Of a DNA stretch of 64,000 bases, positions 49,250 through 58,882 are shown in pieces. The notes below the pieces were generated by a model. The model worked only from the letters and a program-made list of their open reading frames with translations. It had not been told where the DNA came from and ran no database searches. This DNA comes from Rufibacter sp. LB8 (GTDB taxonomy: Bacteria > Bacteroidota > Bacteroidia > Cytophagales > Hymenobacteraceae). Every line of letters starts with the position of its first letter. Within the stretch, counting starts at the first letter, position 1. The position numbers and the translations under genes are program-made. The DNA lies in contig NZ_JADALJ010000001.1 of the NCBI RefSeq assembly GCF_014876185.1, positions 1,903,501 to 1,967,500 of the forward strand, given 5' to 3'.

Positions 49250-52200
49250 CTATTGTTTCACAAACCGAAGTCGATGCACTTGGTTGGCTTGCCGCACGTG
49301 CAGAATGTAAGCCCCGGTGGCCAGGTGTTTCACTGAAATGGTAGAGGCCTCAGGCTGTTGGTGCAAGACCAGCTTTTCCAGGCGTCTGCCCTTCAAATCG
49401 AAAATTTCCACTTCTGCCGCTTCCTCCAACCCTTGAATTTTGATGGATTCTACCGCGGGGTTGGGGTAGAGCGCCAGTTGCATTCCTTGGTTTTCTGAGG
49501 CACCGGCTTGCACCGCAACCAGCTTGCTGTGTTCAAATTTAGCGTCGAAATCAATTTGCTTGACACGGTAGTACAAGGCGCCCGGTGCAGGACTTGCATG
49601 CCTAAATTGATACTGCTGCGCTACCGTGCTGTTGCCGCTGCCCTTCACGGTGCCAATGGTCTGGAAATGCTTTCCGTCTCTGGAGACTTCCACCTCAAAA
49701 CGGTCATTGTTGATCTCAGAGGCGGTGGCCCAGTGCAGTTGCACGTGTTGGTTTTTGCGTTCGGCCTTCACGTAAAGCCAAGACACGGGCAAGGTGGTTT
49801 CTATGTTTGCGATGCCCAATTGCCCGAACGGCGTGATGAAATTGCGCTTGGCATAGCCGCCTGCCACGGTTCGGCCTTCTTTGTTAGGCGCATCCAGTAC
49901 CCCACCGCCGGTAGACCAATCGGCCCCACTCTGCGACGCCAAAGGTCTGATCAGCAGCGCGAATTTATTGTCTGACAAGTCTGCGAAACCATTCAACGAA
50001 GCCATGGCCGTGAAACTACCGGAGCTGGGCTGCGCATTGGGTTCCACAAACCACACGCCTTGCGGCTCAATTTTGGTGTAGCGGTTCCCCGTCTCCACAA
50101 TGTGCAAATCAGCGTCATTATGCCCGGTCAACGGCCCGAAACCGACCCGCACACTCTGGAAATTATTGCCGGTAAGCCCGTTGGAGTTGATGGTTAACTG
50201 GCGTTTGCCTTCTGAGTTGCCCACAGGAAATGTGTAACTTCCGCTGCTGCCTACCGCTCTTCGTAAATTGCCCTGAATATAAAACGATGAATCTGCCAAC
50301 TGCAACGCGTCTGGTAAAAGGCTGGTAATAGACAATTCATTGCTGCCAGTTTTAAATAATCCGTTTTTTAGCGTGAAAACCTCGGTCACCGCCACAGAAT
50401 TGGTCAAGGTCACGCCCAATCCAGATTTGGCCACCAATAAATTAGCCACCGTGGCTGGCAGCCCATCGCCGGAAACCATCTCAGAAGTCCCCACAAAGCC
50501 GTAGTTGGCGGCGCTGGAGAACGTTCTGGTTCCGCTTACTCTAATGTTGCCGTCATTGGTACCGGTACCGCTGGTTTTAATGCCCTGCGCCGACCCGTAT
50601 AACAAGGTAGCGCCGGGCTGCACTACAAAATTTCCGGTTCCGCCAATGGCGCGGTTGCTGGCAATCTGCAACACGGTTGGCGCGGCCACGGTCAGGGTAC
50701 CAGACACGTCAAAAATGGCGCTGGGCAGTTGGTTTCCTAAATCATTGGCGGTATTGGCTTGCGTGGCATTGAGCAACAAATTATGATACACCACTTTCTG
50801 CGAACTACCATATGTTCCCCTGATGGATTGCGTCTGCCCTGAGACTGTGCCGTACAGTTCAATGGTGCCACCGGTAAGCGCGTAGGGCGAGCTTTTGCCT
50901 GTCAATTCCGGAAGAGTCCCGCTCGTTTTGCTGATTCTGAACAAACCGCCAGCCATAGTCAAGCCAGCATCACCTTTTAAGGCTTTGTTGCTGATGTCTA
51001 CAATAGCATTGGGTAGAATAGTAACGTTGTGGTTGACGGTGGTGGTAGAGGAAATGGTCTTGGCGTTCACGCCCGCTGTGTTGGTGCCACCGAAAATAAC
51101 GTGGTAGTAAATCTTGCTGCCTTTTAAAATCTGGTCGCCGGTGCCGGCCAGTTCCAGCGCACCGCCATAGAATTCATAGGCCCCGGTCATAAGCGGCACG
51201 GGCACGCCCACGGTTCCAATCTGGTACACGCCGCCTGTCATGACCAGTTTGCCCGAACTGCTCACATCAATTCCTGCCGGTGTGATGAACCTCCCCTGTC
51301 TGATTTCTAATCGTCCGCCGTCTGGGGCCAGCGCTGTGTGGCTGGAAATCCCGATGTTAGAATTCAACGTCACCGAAGTAGGATTGTCAATGATGAAGAT
51401 TTTACCCGTGGTGGCCGTGGTGTAGGCATTGCCTGTTTGCTGCGGTAATTTGCCGCTGTAGATATAGGTGGCGATCTGGCTGATTTGTCTTCGGCTGGCG
51501 GTGACCTGTACGTTGCCCGTGGTGCCGGTGCTGTTCAAGCCGTGGGCGCTGGTGATGTGCAACGTTCCGCCCTGATCTAATTTAAAGGTGCCTTGGCCTT
51601 GCACAGCATACCCGTTACCGGTCGCATCCTGGCCAAAATCAAGGGTTCCGCCGGTTTCTACGGCCAACGTTCCGGCATACACTGAATTTGTGGGATTTAA
51701 GACCAAGTTTTGGGCCATCCGGACTTTCGCGCCAGCTTTCACAGATAAAGACACGTGGTTGAGCGGGCCATCGGCTTTTATTTGCTGCCAAGCTGAGCCT
51801 GTCATCTGAATGCCGCTGGTACTGGTATTGACGGTGCTACTATTGATGATGGCCGAAGCGGCGTCAAGGCTCAGGTTGCCTTTCAAGTCTAACGTGGTGA
51901 CGGCCGTAGCGCTGGAAGTTTGGTTTAAAGTAAGCGTTGAATTCTGAAGGTTAAGATGACCTGCCACTGTCACCAGCCCCGTGCCCGCCGTCTGATTTTG
52001 CAAGGCAGCCGTTCCGCCATTAATTTGCAGGTCTTGCCCAAAGCTGAGGTTAACGTTTGGCGCAGCCGAAAACAGCAAGGACCCACCCGTTGGTAACTGA
52101 ATAACCGTTGAGTTGGCGGCCACCACCCCGCTCCCATCTGTTAATTGCCATGCCGCCGCAATTGCCGGAGCCACCGTCAGCTTCCCGAACCAATAACCGT

Positions 52201-52792
52201 GCGCCTGAGTGGTAAGTTGATTGCCACTGAACAAAGGAGTATTCAAGGCTGCATTTTCTATCCGGATTTCAGATTTGGCATCTATTTCCTCGGTTCCCGC
52301 CCACAACTGAGAAGCGGCAGAATAGCTGGGCGACTGTAGTATCAGTTTAGCATTGGCCTGCACTTGCAATACCCCTCGGTTTTCAATTGCGCCTGCCATC
52401 AAAAGCGTGGCAGACGGCGTAATAGTCAACCTTGTGGTGGTCTTAAGGCTAGCGCCGGCAGTAATTGTCAGGGTTTGGTTGCCAGTGATTATTAGTGATG
52501 CAACTTCCAGGGAGCCTGTGATTTGCGCAGGGTGCAACACGTATATATTAGCAGTAGTGGGAATTGGAAAAGTGGCAGGCTCCCAGGTGCCGTCGCCGGT
52601 GAATCTTTCCAGGTTGGTGCTGCTGGTTGACTGGCTTACCGTGGTGGCAGCGGTGGTTCGGTAGTCACCGGGACTATAATTGGGGATTGATTGAGCGGTA
52701 ACGGAAGGGAGCCAAAAAATAGAGAAGGCCCACATGAACATCCAAACTTTAAACCCTGCTTTCTTCACTTGGTTTGCCTTCATTCGCATCAT
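49250..52792 (-). CDS. Large secreted protein with type IX C-terminal sorting domain
   Basis: 1180 residues. A signal peptide ends SVTAQ. The body is Ser/Thr/Gly-rich with many repeated strands of the kind GTLAVETGGTLDFG and VSGTLTVAAPTVLQIAS, suggesting a beta-helix or adhesin-like fold. The last ~75 residues (LALYPNPAVESIKIQG, VEIFDLKGRRLEKL, GAYILHVRQ) are a type A sorting domain, so it is exported by the type IX system and processed by PorU. Nothing catalytic is seen; it is probably an adhesin or structural surface protein. Start choices at 52792, 52789 and 52783 are equal. Confidence 0.88.
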   Translation of the reverse strand: MMRMKANQVKKAGFKVWMFMWAFSIFWLPSVTAQSIPNYSPGDYRTTAATTVSQSTSSTNLERFTGDGTWEPATFPIPTTANIYVLHPAQITGSLEVASLIITGNQTLTITAGASLKTTTRLTITPSATLLMAGAIENRGVLQVQANAKLILQSPSYSAASQLWAGTEEIDAKSEIRIENAALNTPLFSGNQLTTQAHGYWFGKLTVAPAIAAAWQLTDGSGVVAANSTVIQLPTGGSLLFSAAPNVNLSFGQDLQINGGTAALQNQTAGTGLVTVAGHLNLQNSTLTLNQTSSATAVTTLDLKGNLSLDAASAIINSSTVNTSTSGIQMTGSAWQQIKADGPLNHVSLSVKAGAKVRMAQNLVLNPTNSVYAGTLAVETGGTLDFGQDATGNGYAVQGQGTFKLDQGGTLHITSAHGLNSTGTTGNVQVTASRRQISQIATYIYSGKLPQQTGNAYTTATTGKIFIIDNPTSVTLNSNIGISSHTALAPDGGRLEIRQGRFITPAGIDVSSSGKLVMTGGVYQIGTVGVPVPLMTGAYEFYGGALELAGTGDQILKGSKIYYHVIFGGTNTAGVNAKTISSTTTVNHNVTILPNAIVDISNKALKGDAGLTMAGGLFRISKTSGTLPELTGKSSPYALTGGTIELYGTVSGQTQSIRGTYGSSQKVVYHNLLLNATQANTANDLGNQLPSAIFDVSGTLTVAAPTVLQIASNRAIGGTGNFVVQPGATLLYGSAQGIKTSGTGTNDGNIRVSGTRTFSSAANYGFVGTSEMVSGDGLPATVANLLVAKSGLGVTLTNSVAVTEVFTLKNGLFKTGSNELSITSLLPDALQLADSSFYIQGNLRRAVGSSGSYTFPVGNSEGKRQLTINSNGLTGNNFQSVRVGFGPLTGHNDADLHIVETGNRYTKIEPQGVWFVEPNAQPSSGSFTAMASLNGFADLSDNKFALLIRPLASQSGADWSTGGGVLDAPNKEGRTVAGGYAKRNFITPFGQLGIANIETTLPVSWLYVKAERKNQHVQLHWATASEINNDRFEVEVSRDGKHFQTIGTVKGSGNSTVAQQYQFRHASPAPGALYYRVKQIDFDAKFEHSKLVAVQAGASENQGMQLALYPNPAVESIKIQGLEEAAEVEIFDLKGRRLEKLVLHQQPEASTISVKHLATGAYILHVRQANQVHRLRFVKQ

Positions 52793-53067
52793 CGTTAAAC
52801 TCTTACAGATTAATGGTTTATCCTTTTTGAGATTGAGATGCCAACCAAGATTTAGAAAGGCTAGTTCAATGATTTCAGCACTTTTTCATTGCCTTTTTCC
52901 CAGAAGTCGGTTTAAATGAAATAGGGATATTTTTTTGTCTGAAATATTTTTAAACAGCAGGACAATAGATAGTTGTATTAACAGTCTCTGTTTTGAAAGA
53001 AGATAGGTGGATTTTATTGAAGTTACCTGTTGGTACAGTGACAATGAATTGGTCAAAAGTCAAGTTT

Positions 53068-53107
53068 CCGTTTTCGGTCTTGTTTCTGGAAATGAGCCCG
53101 AAAACGG
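53068..53107. repeat. 40-bp intergenic palindrome, copy 26
   Basis: CCGTTTTCGGtcTtGTTTC and GGAAATGAGCCCGAAAACGG, in the 52793-53781 gap, which holds no gene. Confidence 0.85.
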
Positions 53108-53115
53108 AATTGGCG

Positions 53116-53150
53116 AAGACGCTCGTAGGAGCTGCGCGCACTACGAGGTC
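53116..53150. repeat. Single copy of the 35-bp end sequence of the MITE-like element
   Basis: CGTAGGAGCTGCGCGCACTA matches the core of the terminal repeats at 23886 and 24182. It occurs alone, so it is a solo end or a target of the same transposition. Confidence 0.6.
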
Positions 53151-53180
53151 TTTTGAGCAACAGCAGTCGGGACCTCAACC

Positions 53181-53209
53181 GTAGAGACAAGGCAGTGCCT
53201 GGTCTCTAC
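53181..53209. repeat. 29-bp hairpin
   Basis: GTAGAGAC pairs with GTCTCTAC and GGCA with TGCC in the middle. No role visible. Confidence 0.6.
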
Positions 53210-53226
53210 AACCAACCACAGAATTC

Positions 53227-53265
53227 CAGTTTCGCCTCCATTTTAAATTTAGAGCCCGAAAACGC
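53227..53265. repeat. 40-bp intergenic palindrome, copy 27 (degenerate)
   Basis: CAGTTTCGccTcCATTTT and AAATTtAGAGCCcGAAAACG: recognisable, many broken pairs. Confidence 0.55.
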
Positions 53266-53329
53266 AATTTACAGAAAGGCTCCCCTCCTGTCTTAGGAGG
53301 GGCTGGGGGTGGTCACCTTTTCCAGCCTT

Positions 53330-53450
53330 TCCATCGAGCGCCTAAGCAGGTTCCGTCGCCGGCAGGCGGGTGCCGAAGGCGCCAAGAAGCTGGTACAGCG
53401 CGAGAGGGGAAGGCTGGGCCTCGCGGCCGTGAGCGCTCGGAGCCCGGCTA
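53330..53450. repeat. GC-rich structured dispersed segment
   Basis: A sharply GC-richer stretch with short inverted pieces (GCCTCGCGGCC, CCGGCAGGCGGG) in an otherwise AT-balanced gap. The minus strand is open for 76 codons but the translation (LSRCTSFLAPSAPACRRR) does not look like a protein. Probably a dispersed repeat. A C-rich half element (53276-53318) and a TGTCATCCTGAGC-type half repeat (53528-53562) lie on either side. Confidence 0.5.
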
Positions 53451-53575
53451 TGAAAAAAGCTGTCTTGTAGAACTCAGGAGAAAGCGGAATTTTGGAAGGA
53501 AGGCAAATGGCGTGCACTAGCAAGAATCCTCGTTAGATCCTTCGACAAGCTCAGGATGACAGTGAAAAGTACATT

Positions 53576-53615
53576 ACGTTTTCGGGCTCATTTCCAGAAA
53601 GGAAGCCAAAAACGC
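53576..53615. repeat. 40-bp intergenic palindrome, copy 28
   Basis: ACGTTTTCGGGCTCATTTC and GAAAgGAaGCCaAAAACGC with some broken pairs; 167 bp before dnaK. Confidence 0.75.
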
Positions 53616-53665
53616 AGCCCACCCTGCCATACGCTGACGAATCTGCAAGTACCGGAACATCCCGC

Positions 53666-53700
53666 CTGCCCCAAAAATGACATTGTGTCACAATTGGCAG
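53666..53700. promoter_or_regulatory. Dyad upstream of dnaK, activator-site candidate
   Basis: TGACA (53678-53682) and TGTCA (53686-53690) form a perfect 13-bp dyad; outer CTGCC (53666-53670) and GGCAG (53696-53700) add partial symmetry. It lies just upstream of the sigma-54-like promoter, where enhancer-binding proteins or heat-shock regulators would bind. Confidence 0.45.
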
Positions 53701-53712
53701 CCGAATAACCGT

Positions 53713-53728
53713 TGGCATAAGTCTTGTT
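53713..53728 (+). promoter_or_regulatory. Sigma-54-like promoter of dnaK
   Basis: TGGCATAAGTCTTGTT matches the sigma-54 form TGGCAC-N5-TTGCW at the -24 GG and the TTG, with T for C in the -12 GC. The start would lie about 44 bp before the dnaK ATG. No Bacteroidota -33/-7 pair is as good in this gap. Confidence 0.45.
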
Positions 53729-53781
53729 AGCACAGAGCCAAACAGAACACAATCAGGAACTACATATTAAAACTATAGACA

Positions 53782-55722
53782 ATGGGAAAAATCATAGGCA
53801 TTGACTTAGGAACCACCAACTCGTGCGTGGCCGTAATGGAAGGGAACGAACCAGTGGTGATCCCCAACAGCGAAGGTCGCCGGACCACTCCATCCATCCT
53901 GGCCTTCCTGGACAACGGGAACGGTGAGCGTAAAGTGGGAGACCCCGCCAAGCGTCAGGCCATCACCAACCCCCAAAATACTATTGCCAGTATCAAGCGT
54001 TTCATGGGCCGTGGGTACTCAGAAGTGAAAGACGAAACCCAACATGTTTCTTACAACGTGCAGGCGGGCAGCAACAATACCGTACGCGTGAAGATCGGTG
54101 ACCGTGAGTACACGCCACAGGAGTTATCAGCGATGGTATTGCAGAAAATGAAGCAGACCGCGGAAGATTATCTTGGCACAACTGTGACCGAGGCGGTTAT
54201 TACCGTACCAGCCTACTTCAACGATGCGCAGCGCCAAGCCACCAAAGAAGCCGGTCAGATTGCCGGTTTGGAGGTAAAACGTATCATCAACGAGCCTACC
54301 GCCGCTGCTCTGGCGTACGGTTTAGATAAAAAACACACAGACCAGAAAATTGCTGTGTATGACCTGGGTGGTGGTACCTTTGATATCTCTGTGCTGGAAT
54401 TAGGTGATGGTGTGTTTGAAGTATTGTCTACCAACGGTGACACGCACCTTGGTGGCGATGACTTTGACCAAGTGATCATTGCCTGGTTGGCTGACGAGTT
54501 CAAGGCTGAGGAGAACATGGACCTGCGCACCGACCCAATGGCGTTGCAGCGTTTGAAAGAAGCCGCTGAGAAAGCCAAGATTGAGCTTTCCTCATCGTCT
54601 GAAACCGAAATCAACCTGCCCTACATCACCGCTACCCAGACGGGCCCTAAGCACTTGGTACGCAAACTGACCCGCGCCAAATTTGAGCAACTGGCAGATT
54701 CACTGGTACGCCGTTCTATGGAGCCGGTTAGAAAAGCCTTGCAGGACGCCGGTTTGCAGCCATCTGACATTGACGAAGTAATCTTGGTGGGTGGTTCTAC
54801 CCGTATCCCAAGAATTCAGGAGGAAGTAGAGAAATTCTTCGGTAAGAAACCATCTAAAGGTGTAAACCCAGATGAAGTAGTGGCCATTGGTGCTGCTATT
54901 CAAGGTGGTGTATTAACCGGTGAAGTGAAAGACGTTCTTCTGTTAGACGTAACGCCTCTTTCTTTGGGTATTGAGACCATGGGCGGTGTGATGACCAAGT
55001 TGATTGAGTCTAACACCACTATCCCGACCAAGAAATCTGAGACTTTCTCCACAGCCTCTGACAACCAGCCAAGTGTTGAGATTCACGTTCTGCAAGGCGA
55101 GCGCCCTATGGCCCGCGATAACCGCACCATCGGTCGGTTCCACTTGTCAGATTTGCCTCCAGCGCAACGCGGCGTTCCGCAGATTGAGGTGACGTTTGAC
55201 ATTGATGCCAATGGTATCTTGCACGTGTCTGCCAAAGACAAAGGCACCGGCAAAGAGCAGAAAATCAGAATTGAAGCATCGTCTGGCCTGTCTGAAGAAG
55301 AAATTGAGCGCATGCGCAAAGAGGCCGAAGCCAACGCTGAGTCTGACCGCACCGCCAAAGAGCAGGTAGAAAAAGTAAACCAAGCCGACTCCATGATTTT
55401 CCAGACGGAGAAACAACTGAGCGAGTACGGTGACAAACTTTCTGAAGGCAACAAAACCGCCATTGAAGGTGCCCTGGCCGAGCTGAAGAAAGCGCACGAG
55501 TCTAAAGACTTAGCCGCCATTGACAGCGCCATGGCCAACATCAACAATGCTTGGCAAGCTGCTTCTCAAGAGATGTACGCGGCCAGCGGCGGAGCTGGAC
55601 AACCCGGTGCTGATGGAGGATTCGGCGGAGGTGCTGAGCAACCAGGCGGAAACGCCAGTGGTGGCCAGTCTTCTAACAACGGTGATACCGTGACCGATGT
55701 GGACTATGAAGAAGTGAAGTAA
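53782..55722 (+). CDS. dnaK: Molecular chaperone DnaK (Hsp70)
   Basis: ATP-driven chaperone that folds and disaggregates proteins with DnaJ and GrpE. 646 residues. Hsp70 signatures: [14 protein letters not shown] (about 4-17), [16 protein letters not shown] site as [15 protein letters not shown], and [13 protein letters not shown]. Substrate-binding domain after about 390, then a Gly/Gln-rich tail ending DVDYEEVK. dnaJ and grpE are not next to it. Terminator follows. Confidence 0.98.
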   Translation: MGKIIGIDLGTTNSCVAVMEGNEPVVIPNSEGRRTTPSILAFLDNGNGERKVGDPAKRQAITNPQNTIASIKRFMGRGYSEVKDETQHVSYNVQAGSNNTVRVKIGDREYTPQELSAMVLQKMKQTAEDYLGTTVTEAVITVPAYFNDAQRQATKEAGQIAGLEVKRIINEPTAAALAYGLDKKHTDQKIAVYDLGGGTFDISVLELGDGVFEVLSTNGDTHLGGDDFDQVIIAWLADEFKAEENMDLRTDPMALQRLKEAAEKAKIELSSSSETEINLPYITATQTGPKHLVRKLTRAKFEQLADSLVRRSMEPVRKALQDAGLQPSDIDEVILVGGSTRIPRIQEEVEKFFGKKPSKGVNPDEVVAIGAAIQGGVLTGEVKDVLLLDVTPLSLGIETMGGVMTKLIESNTTIPTKKSETFSTASDNQPSVEIHVLQGERPMARDNRTIGRFHLSDLPPAQRGVPQIEVTFDIDANGILHVSAKDKGTGKEQKIRIEASSGLSEEEIERMRKEAEANAESDRTAKEQVEKVNQADSMIFQTEKQLSEYGDKLSEGNKTAIEGALAELKKAHESKDLAAIDSAMANINNAWQAASQEMYAASGGAGQPGADGGFGGGAEQPGGNASGGQSSNNGDTVTDVDYEEVK

Positions 55723-55743
55723 TTAAAAATAGGTTTAGTTGAG

Positions 55744-55777
55744 AAAGCCTCACCGCGTTGCGGTGGGGCTTTTTTTG
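55744..55777 (+). terminator. Intrinsic terminator after dnaK
   Basis: AAAGCCTCACCGC pairs with GCGGTGGGGCTTT (one mismatch), then seven T. 22 bp past the stop. Confidence 0.88.
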
Positions 55778-55818
55778 TAAGACTCAAAAAGGCAGTCTAA
55801 TCAAAAGGAAGTTTTTGG

Positions 55819-56262
55819 CTACTTGGCTTTCAACAATCGTTTCAACACTAAGTTGCACATCGGGCAAACAATAAGGGTGGTGAGGAAGTAGAGCACGTAA
55901 ATCCTGGTGTGGTCACCTCTATTAAAAGATTCCCCAATAGAGGCTTCTGGCAATATCAGTCCCATAAAAACAAGTAATGCATAAAACACTAACATTTGGA
56001 GAATAATATGTTTCTGGCCAAGGGAAGCATACACATAAAGCCCTGAGTATGGGACAACGACAAAAACTAGTAGTGTCCAGCCAAACAGTACAAGCGTCCA
56101 CATCCAAACAAGTTCAGAAAAATTATATAAGGGCTCTTTATAATAACCAGGATTGAAAATAATCATTGTAAAAATGGAGAGTCCGGCATTCAAGATTGGA
56201 ATAACAAGAAGGCAAAGCAGTACCCAAATCAGCGCAAACCTAAACTTTTTACTTACAATCAT
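55819..56262 (-). CDS. Small four-helix membrane protein, immunity-like partner of the upstream lipoprotein
   Basis: 147 residues, four hydrophobic segments, basic ends, cysteines in CPMCNLVLKRL near the end. Its start overlaps the lipoprotein gene by 14 bp, so the two are translated together. Local base composition is AT-rich. The pairing of a large exported unknown with a small polytopic protein resembles effector/immunity pairs; this is inference only. Confidence 0.7.
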   Translation of the reverse strand: MIVSKKFRFALIWVLLCLLVIPILNAGLSIFTMIIFNPGYYKEPLYNFSELVWMWTLVLFGWTLLVFVVVPYSGLYVYASLGQKHIILQMLVFYALLVFMGLILPEASIGESFNRGDHTRIYVLYFLTTLIVCPMCNLVLKRLLKAK

Positions 56263-57919
56263 TTGACAATGAACTTAATGGTTTCTTTCCATCTACAACA
56301 GCTTTCAGAGCCGACCAATCTGGACGATACTTTTCTGTAATGCTATTTGCCGAGGCGGAGCCACCATTATTGTTTACATATAATTTTATTTTATCTTGGA
56401 AAGATGTCCATAATGCATCTGCTTGGCTAAAAGGAATCCCTATTGTAGCTGTTGGTTGTGATGCTGTTATCCAGATGTCAGATAGTCGGTCTACACCTCT
56501 TGTATAGAAAGTATAACTGCCGTCTGAGTTAGTCGAATACCCGAACTGTCGATTGCCACTAACAGGGTGAACCCCATTAAAAGGGTCTTTAAGAGTAGAG
56601 AACGTCCAACTATTGGAAGTGTAGTTTGAAACGATGACTGAGCCATTCCTCGGTCCGAAGATGTCAATACTAACAATAGCACCTAAAGGATTAGTGGAAG
56701 ACCATAAAGCTCGGTCATCTATATTATAGTGATTATAAGGAGTAAACTCGGAATTTTCACTATCAACAAAGTTATTTATGTTTAATCTTATGAGGTTTAA
56801 AAATTGTTGAGGTGTCAATTGCTGCCCATTTATGACAGGAAGTGTATTGACTTTCACACCAAAGTAATCCATGTTCACCACAGAACTAAAGGCGTTGTCA
56901 ATATCAAGGACTTTCGAGAGGTAATTAATAGTAACAGGCACTCCATAGCCAGATGTTGGAGTGGGCGCGTAAACACTAATCTGGGAAACGATCCCCTCCA
57001 CCTTCTGTTTTTGAGCTAGAGTTACCGTAAACTTGGCCAAAGTCACCCACTGCTGGACAATGTCACACGGCACATCAGGCAAAAGCGCAAATGGTTTTTC
57101 GTAAGTAGCGTTTTCTAATTCTTCTTCAGTAGGCGCATACACATCCTCCACTATTTTGTCCGGCTCCTGATACCCTCCGCCGCCGCCGCCCAGGTCAAAC
57201 GCGGGATCCAAGCTTTCGGGTTGGAACGTCTGGCAATAGGGAACGCTCTCCCTTCCAACATAATATGGCTCACCACAGTAATCAGGCCCTTCCAAATTAA
57301 CGGTGCAAGTCCTTTCCCAAATCTCCACATATCCGAAGTCACTACATGATGTGCGGGCAGAGCTCTCCTGCGCAGGCTGCTTCAAAGCCGCTATAATCTT
57401 TCCCTTCTCGTATGTGTACCCGTTCACCAACTCCCCCTGCAAAGAGGTATAGAAAACCAGCCCGCTGAAATCTTTGGGCCTACTCTTGTAAGAAAAGCTT
57501 TTAATATCTGAACCAGTAGTAGAGTACGCGTGCATAAGCGCAGCCACCAACTTTCCGTTTTTCTTGTCTTTCAAGACCAGTAATCTGGTCACGCCGTTGG
57601 GAGCAACATCTGTTCCCTTTATTTTGAAAGCTAACCGTTTCTCTGCCTTAATGGGCACCTCCACTACAAAATACCGTTTGTCCTCTGTCTCTGCAGCCTT
57701 CCCCCATTGCGCATTGAACGGCGGGAACTGCTTTTTCTTCTTTGCGGCTGCAGTACCAATACTTGGGGTAGATGCGTTTGCAGTGTACCATGCCTGCGCC
57801 TGCTCCACCCGCAGCGCGTCAGAATTGGTTTCAAGCTCAGTCAGTAGGTCTTCTTTCTGGCACCCAACAAGTGCTAAAAGTAGGAGTAGGATTTTAAGCC
57901 TGTTGTAGATTTTTTGCAT
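56249..57919 (-). CDS. Large lipoprotein of unknown function
   Basis: 556 residues from the ATG at 57919; the frame is open further up but that start would precede the signal by 17 residues. Lipobox LVGC (Cys20). A Gly-run (GGGGGGYQEP) after about residue 250 separates an N-terminal beta-rich part from a C-terminal globular part with several cysteines (CSDFGYVEIWERTC) and motifs VHPVSGNRQFGY and YTFYTRGVDR. No family is recognised. AT-rich composition differs from the flanks, suggesting horizontal origin. Confidence 0.7.
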   Translation of the reverse strand: MQKIYNRLKILLLLLALVGCQKEDLLTELETNSDALRVEQAQAWYTANASTPSIGTAAAKKKKQFPPFNAQWGKAAETEDKRYFVVEVPIKAEKRLAFKIKGTDVAPNGVTRLLVLKDKKNGKLVAALMHAYSTTGSDIKSFSYKSRPKDFSGLVFYTSLQGELVNGYTYEKGKIIAALKQPAQESSARTSCSDFGYVEIWERTCTVNLEGPDYCGEPYYVGRESVPYCQTFQPESLDPAFDLGGGGGGYQEPDKIVEDVYAPTEEELENATYEKPFALLPDVPCDIVQQWVTLAKFTVTLAQKQKVEGIVSQISVYAPTPTSGYGVPVTINYLSKVLDIDNAFSSVVNMDYFGVKVNTLPVINGQQLTPQQFLNLIRLNINNFVDSENSEFTPYNHYNIDDRALWSSTNPLGAIVSIDIFGPRNGSVIVSNYTSNSWTFSTLKDPFNGVHPVSGNRQFGYSTNSDGSYTFYTRGVDRLSDIWITASQPTATIGIPFSQADALWTSFQDKIKLYVNNNGGSASANSITEKYRPDWSALKAVVDGKKPLSSLSNDCK

Positions 57920-58176
57920 AAAATTTAGATATTTATTTTTTATGCAAGCTATATGGCAATCCCATATCAAAAAATGATATTATAAGACTAAACGCAACAT
58001 AGACTTTTATCAAGAAAATATAATTAAAACCACATAAAGCACTACTGCTGCTCTCAAACACGCTTAGGTAGGTAAATTGCTGTCCAGAAAAGCGCATTTT
58101 GTAACATGACCACAAAAATATTCCCTCTCTTGGAGTCAGGGTAGGCAAAAGCTAATTTAAACATGGAGCATCTTCT

Positions 58177-58184
58177 TACCTTTG
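58177..58184 (+). promoter_or_regulatory. -7 box of the exonuclease gene
   Basis: TACCTTTG is a full match to TAnnTTTG, 22 bp before the ATG. No convincing -33 box. The 57920-58206 gap is AT-rich and otherwise empty. Confidence 0.4.
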
Positions 58185-58206
58185 TTCCTGAACCAGAAAG
58201 AGGCGC

Positions 58207-58827
58207 ATGAACTTCATTACCCTAGACTTTGAGACGGCCACGGCAGACCGTGACAGCCCGTGTGAGATTGGCTTGACCTTCGTGCAGAATGGCAAAATTG
58301 CGGGCACGCAGGCCTGGCTTATCAAACCGAAGTCTTACCCGTACTTCAACAGCTGGAACATCGCCATCCATGGCATAAAACCCCAGGATGTGAAGAACAG
58401 CCCGGAGTTTGACGGTGTGTGGCGCGAGTTGCAGCCGTTGTTGCAGAACCAACTGGTGATTGCGCATAATGCCAGCTTTGACATGAGCGTGCTACGGGCC
58501 ACGTTGAACACCTATCAATTGCCTTTCCCGGAATTGCAGTACGCCTGCAGCGTGCAGTTCTCCAAGCAGGTGTGGCAGGGTTTGCCCAAATATGACTTGA
58601 AATCACTGTGCAACCGGCACGGCATTCAGTTCAAACACCACCGGGCAGCGGCAGATTCCTACGCCTGTGCTGAGTTGACCTTGCGCGCCTTGGAACACAC
58701 CAACTGCAGCCACCAGGAAGAACTGCCCGCGAAACTCAACATCAACTTAGGGAAACTGTATGACGGTGGCTATGCCGCGTCTTCTGTGCGCAAAGCACCC
58801 AAGCCCAGGAAGGCGTTTCCGTTTTAA
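58207..58827 (+). CDS. DEDDh 3'-5' exonuclease (DnaQ/PolC epsilon-like)
   Basis: 206 residues. ExoI motif LDFETATADRDSP (D7, E9), ExoII HNASFDMSVLR and ExoIII HHRAAADSYACAE with the DEDDh His. Proofreading-type or RNA-processing exonuclease; resembles the DNA polymerase III epsilon subunit family but is stand-alone. No signal. Confidence 0.92.
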   Translation: MNFITLDFETATADRDSPCEIGLTFVQNGKIAGTQAWLIKPKSYPYFNSWNIAIHGIKPQDVKNSPEFDGVWRELQPLLQNQLVIAHNASFDMSVLRATLNTYQLPFPELQYACSVQFSKQVWQGLPKYDLKSLCNRHGIQFKHHRAAADSYACAELTLRALEHTNCSHQEELPAKLNINLGKLYDGGYAASSVRKAPKPRKAFPF

Positions 58828-58842
58828 GCATAAAGAGAATTT

Positions 58843-58882
58843 CCGTTTTCGGGCTCATTTCTGAAAATGAGCCCGAAAACGC
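58843..58882. repeat. 40-bp intergenic palindrome, copy 29
   Basis: CCGTTTTCGGGCTCATTTC and GAAAATGAGCCCGAAAACGC, in a convergent gap, touching the stop of the phosphatase gene. Confidence 0.92.

Noticed and set aside
53293-53523. 76-codon open frame on the minus strand in the GC-rich gap before dnaK
   Set aside because: The translation is Arg/Ser/Pro/Ala-rich low-complexity (LSRCTSFLAPSAPACRRR) and overlaps repeated structured DNA; looks like a non-coding dispersed repeat.
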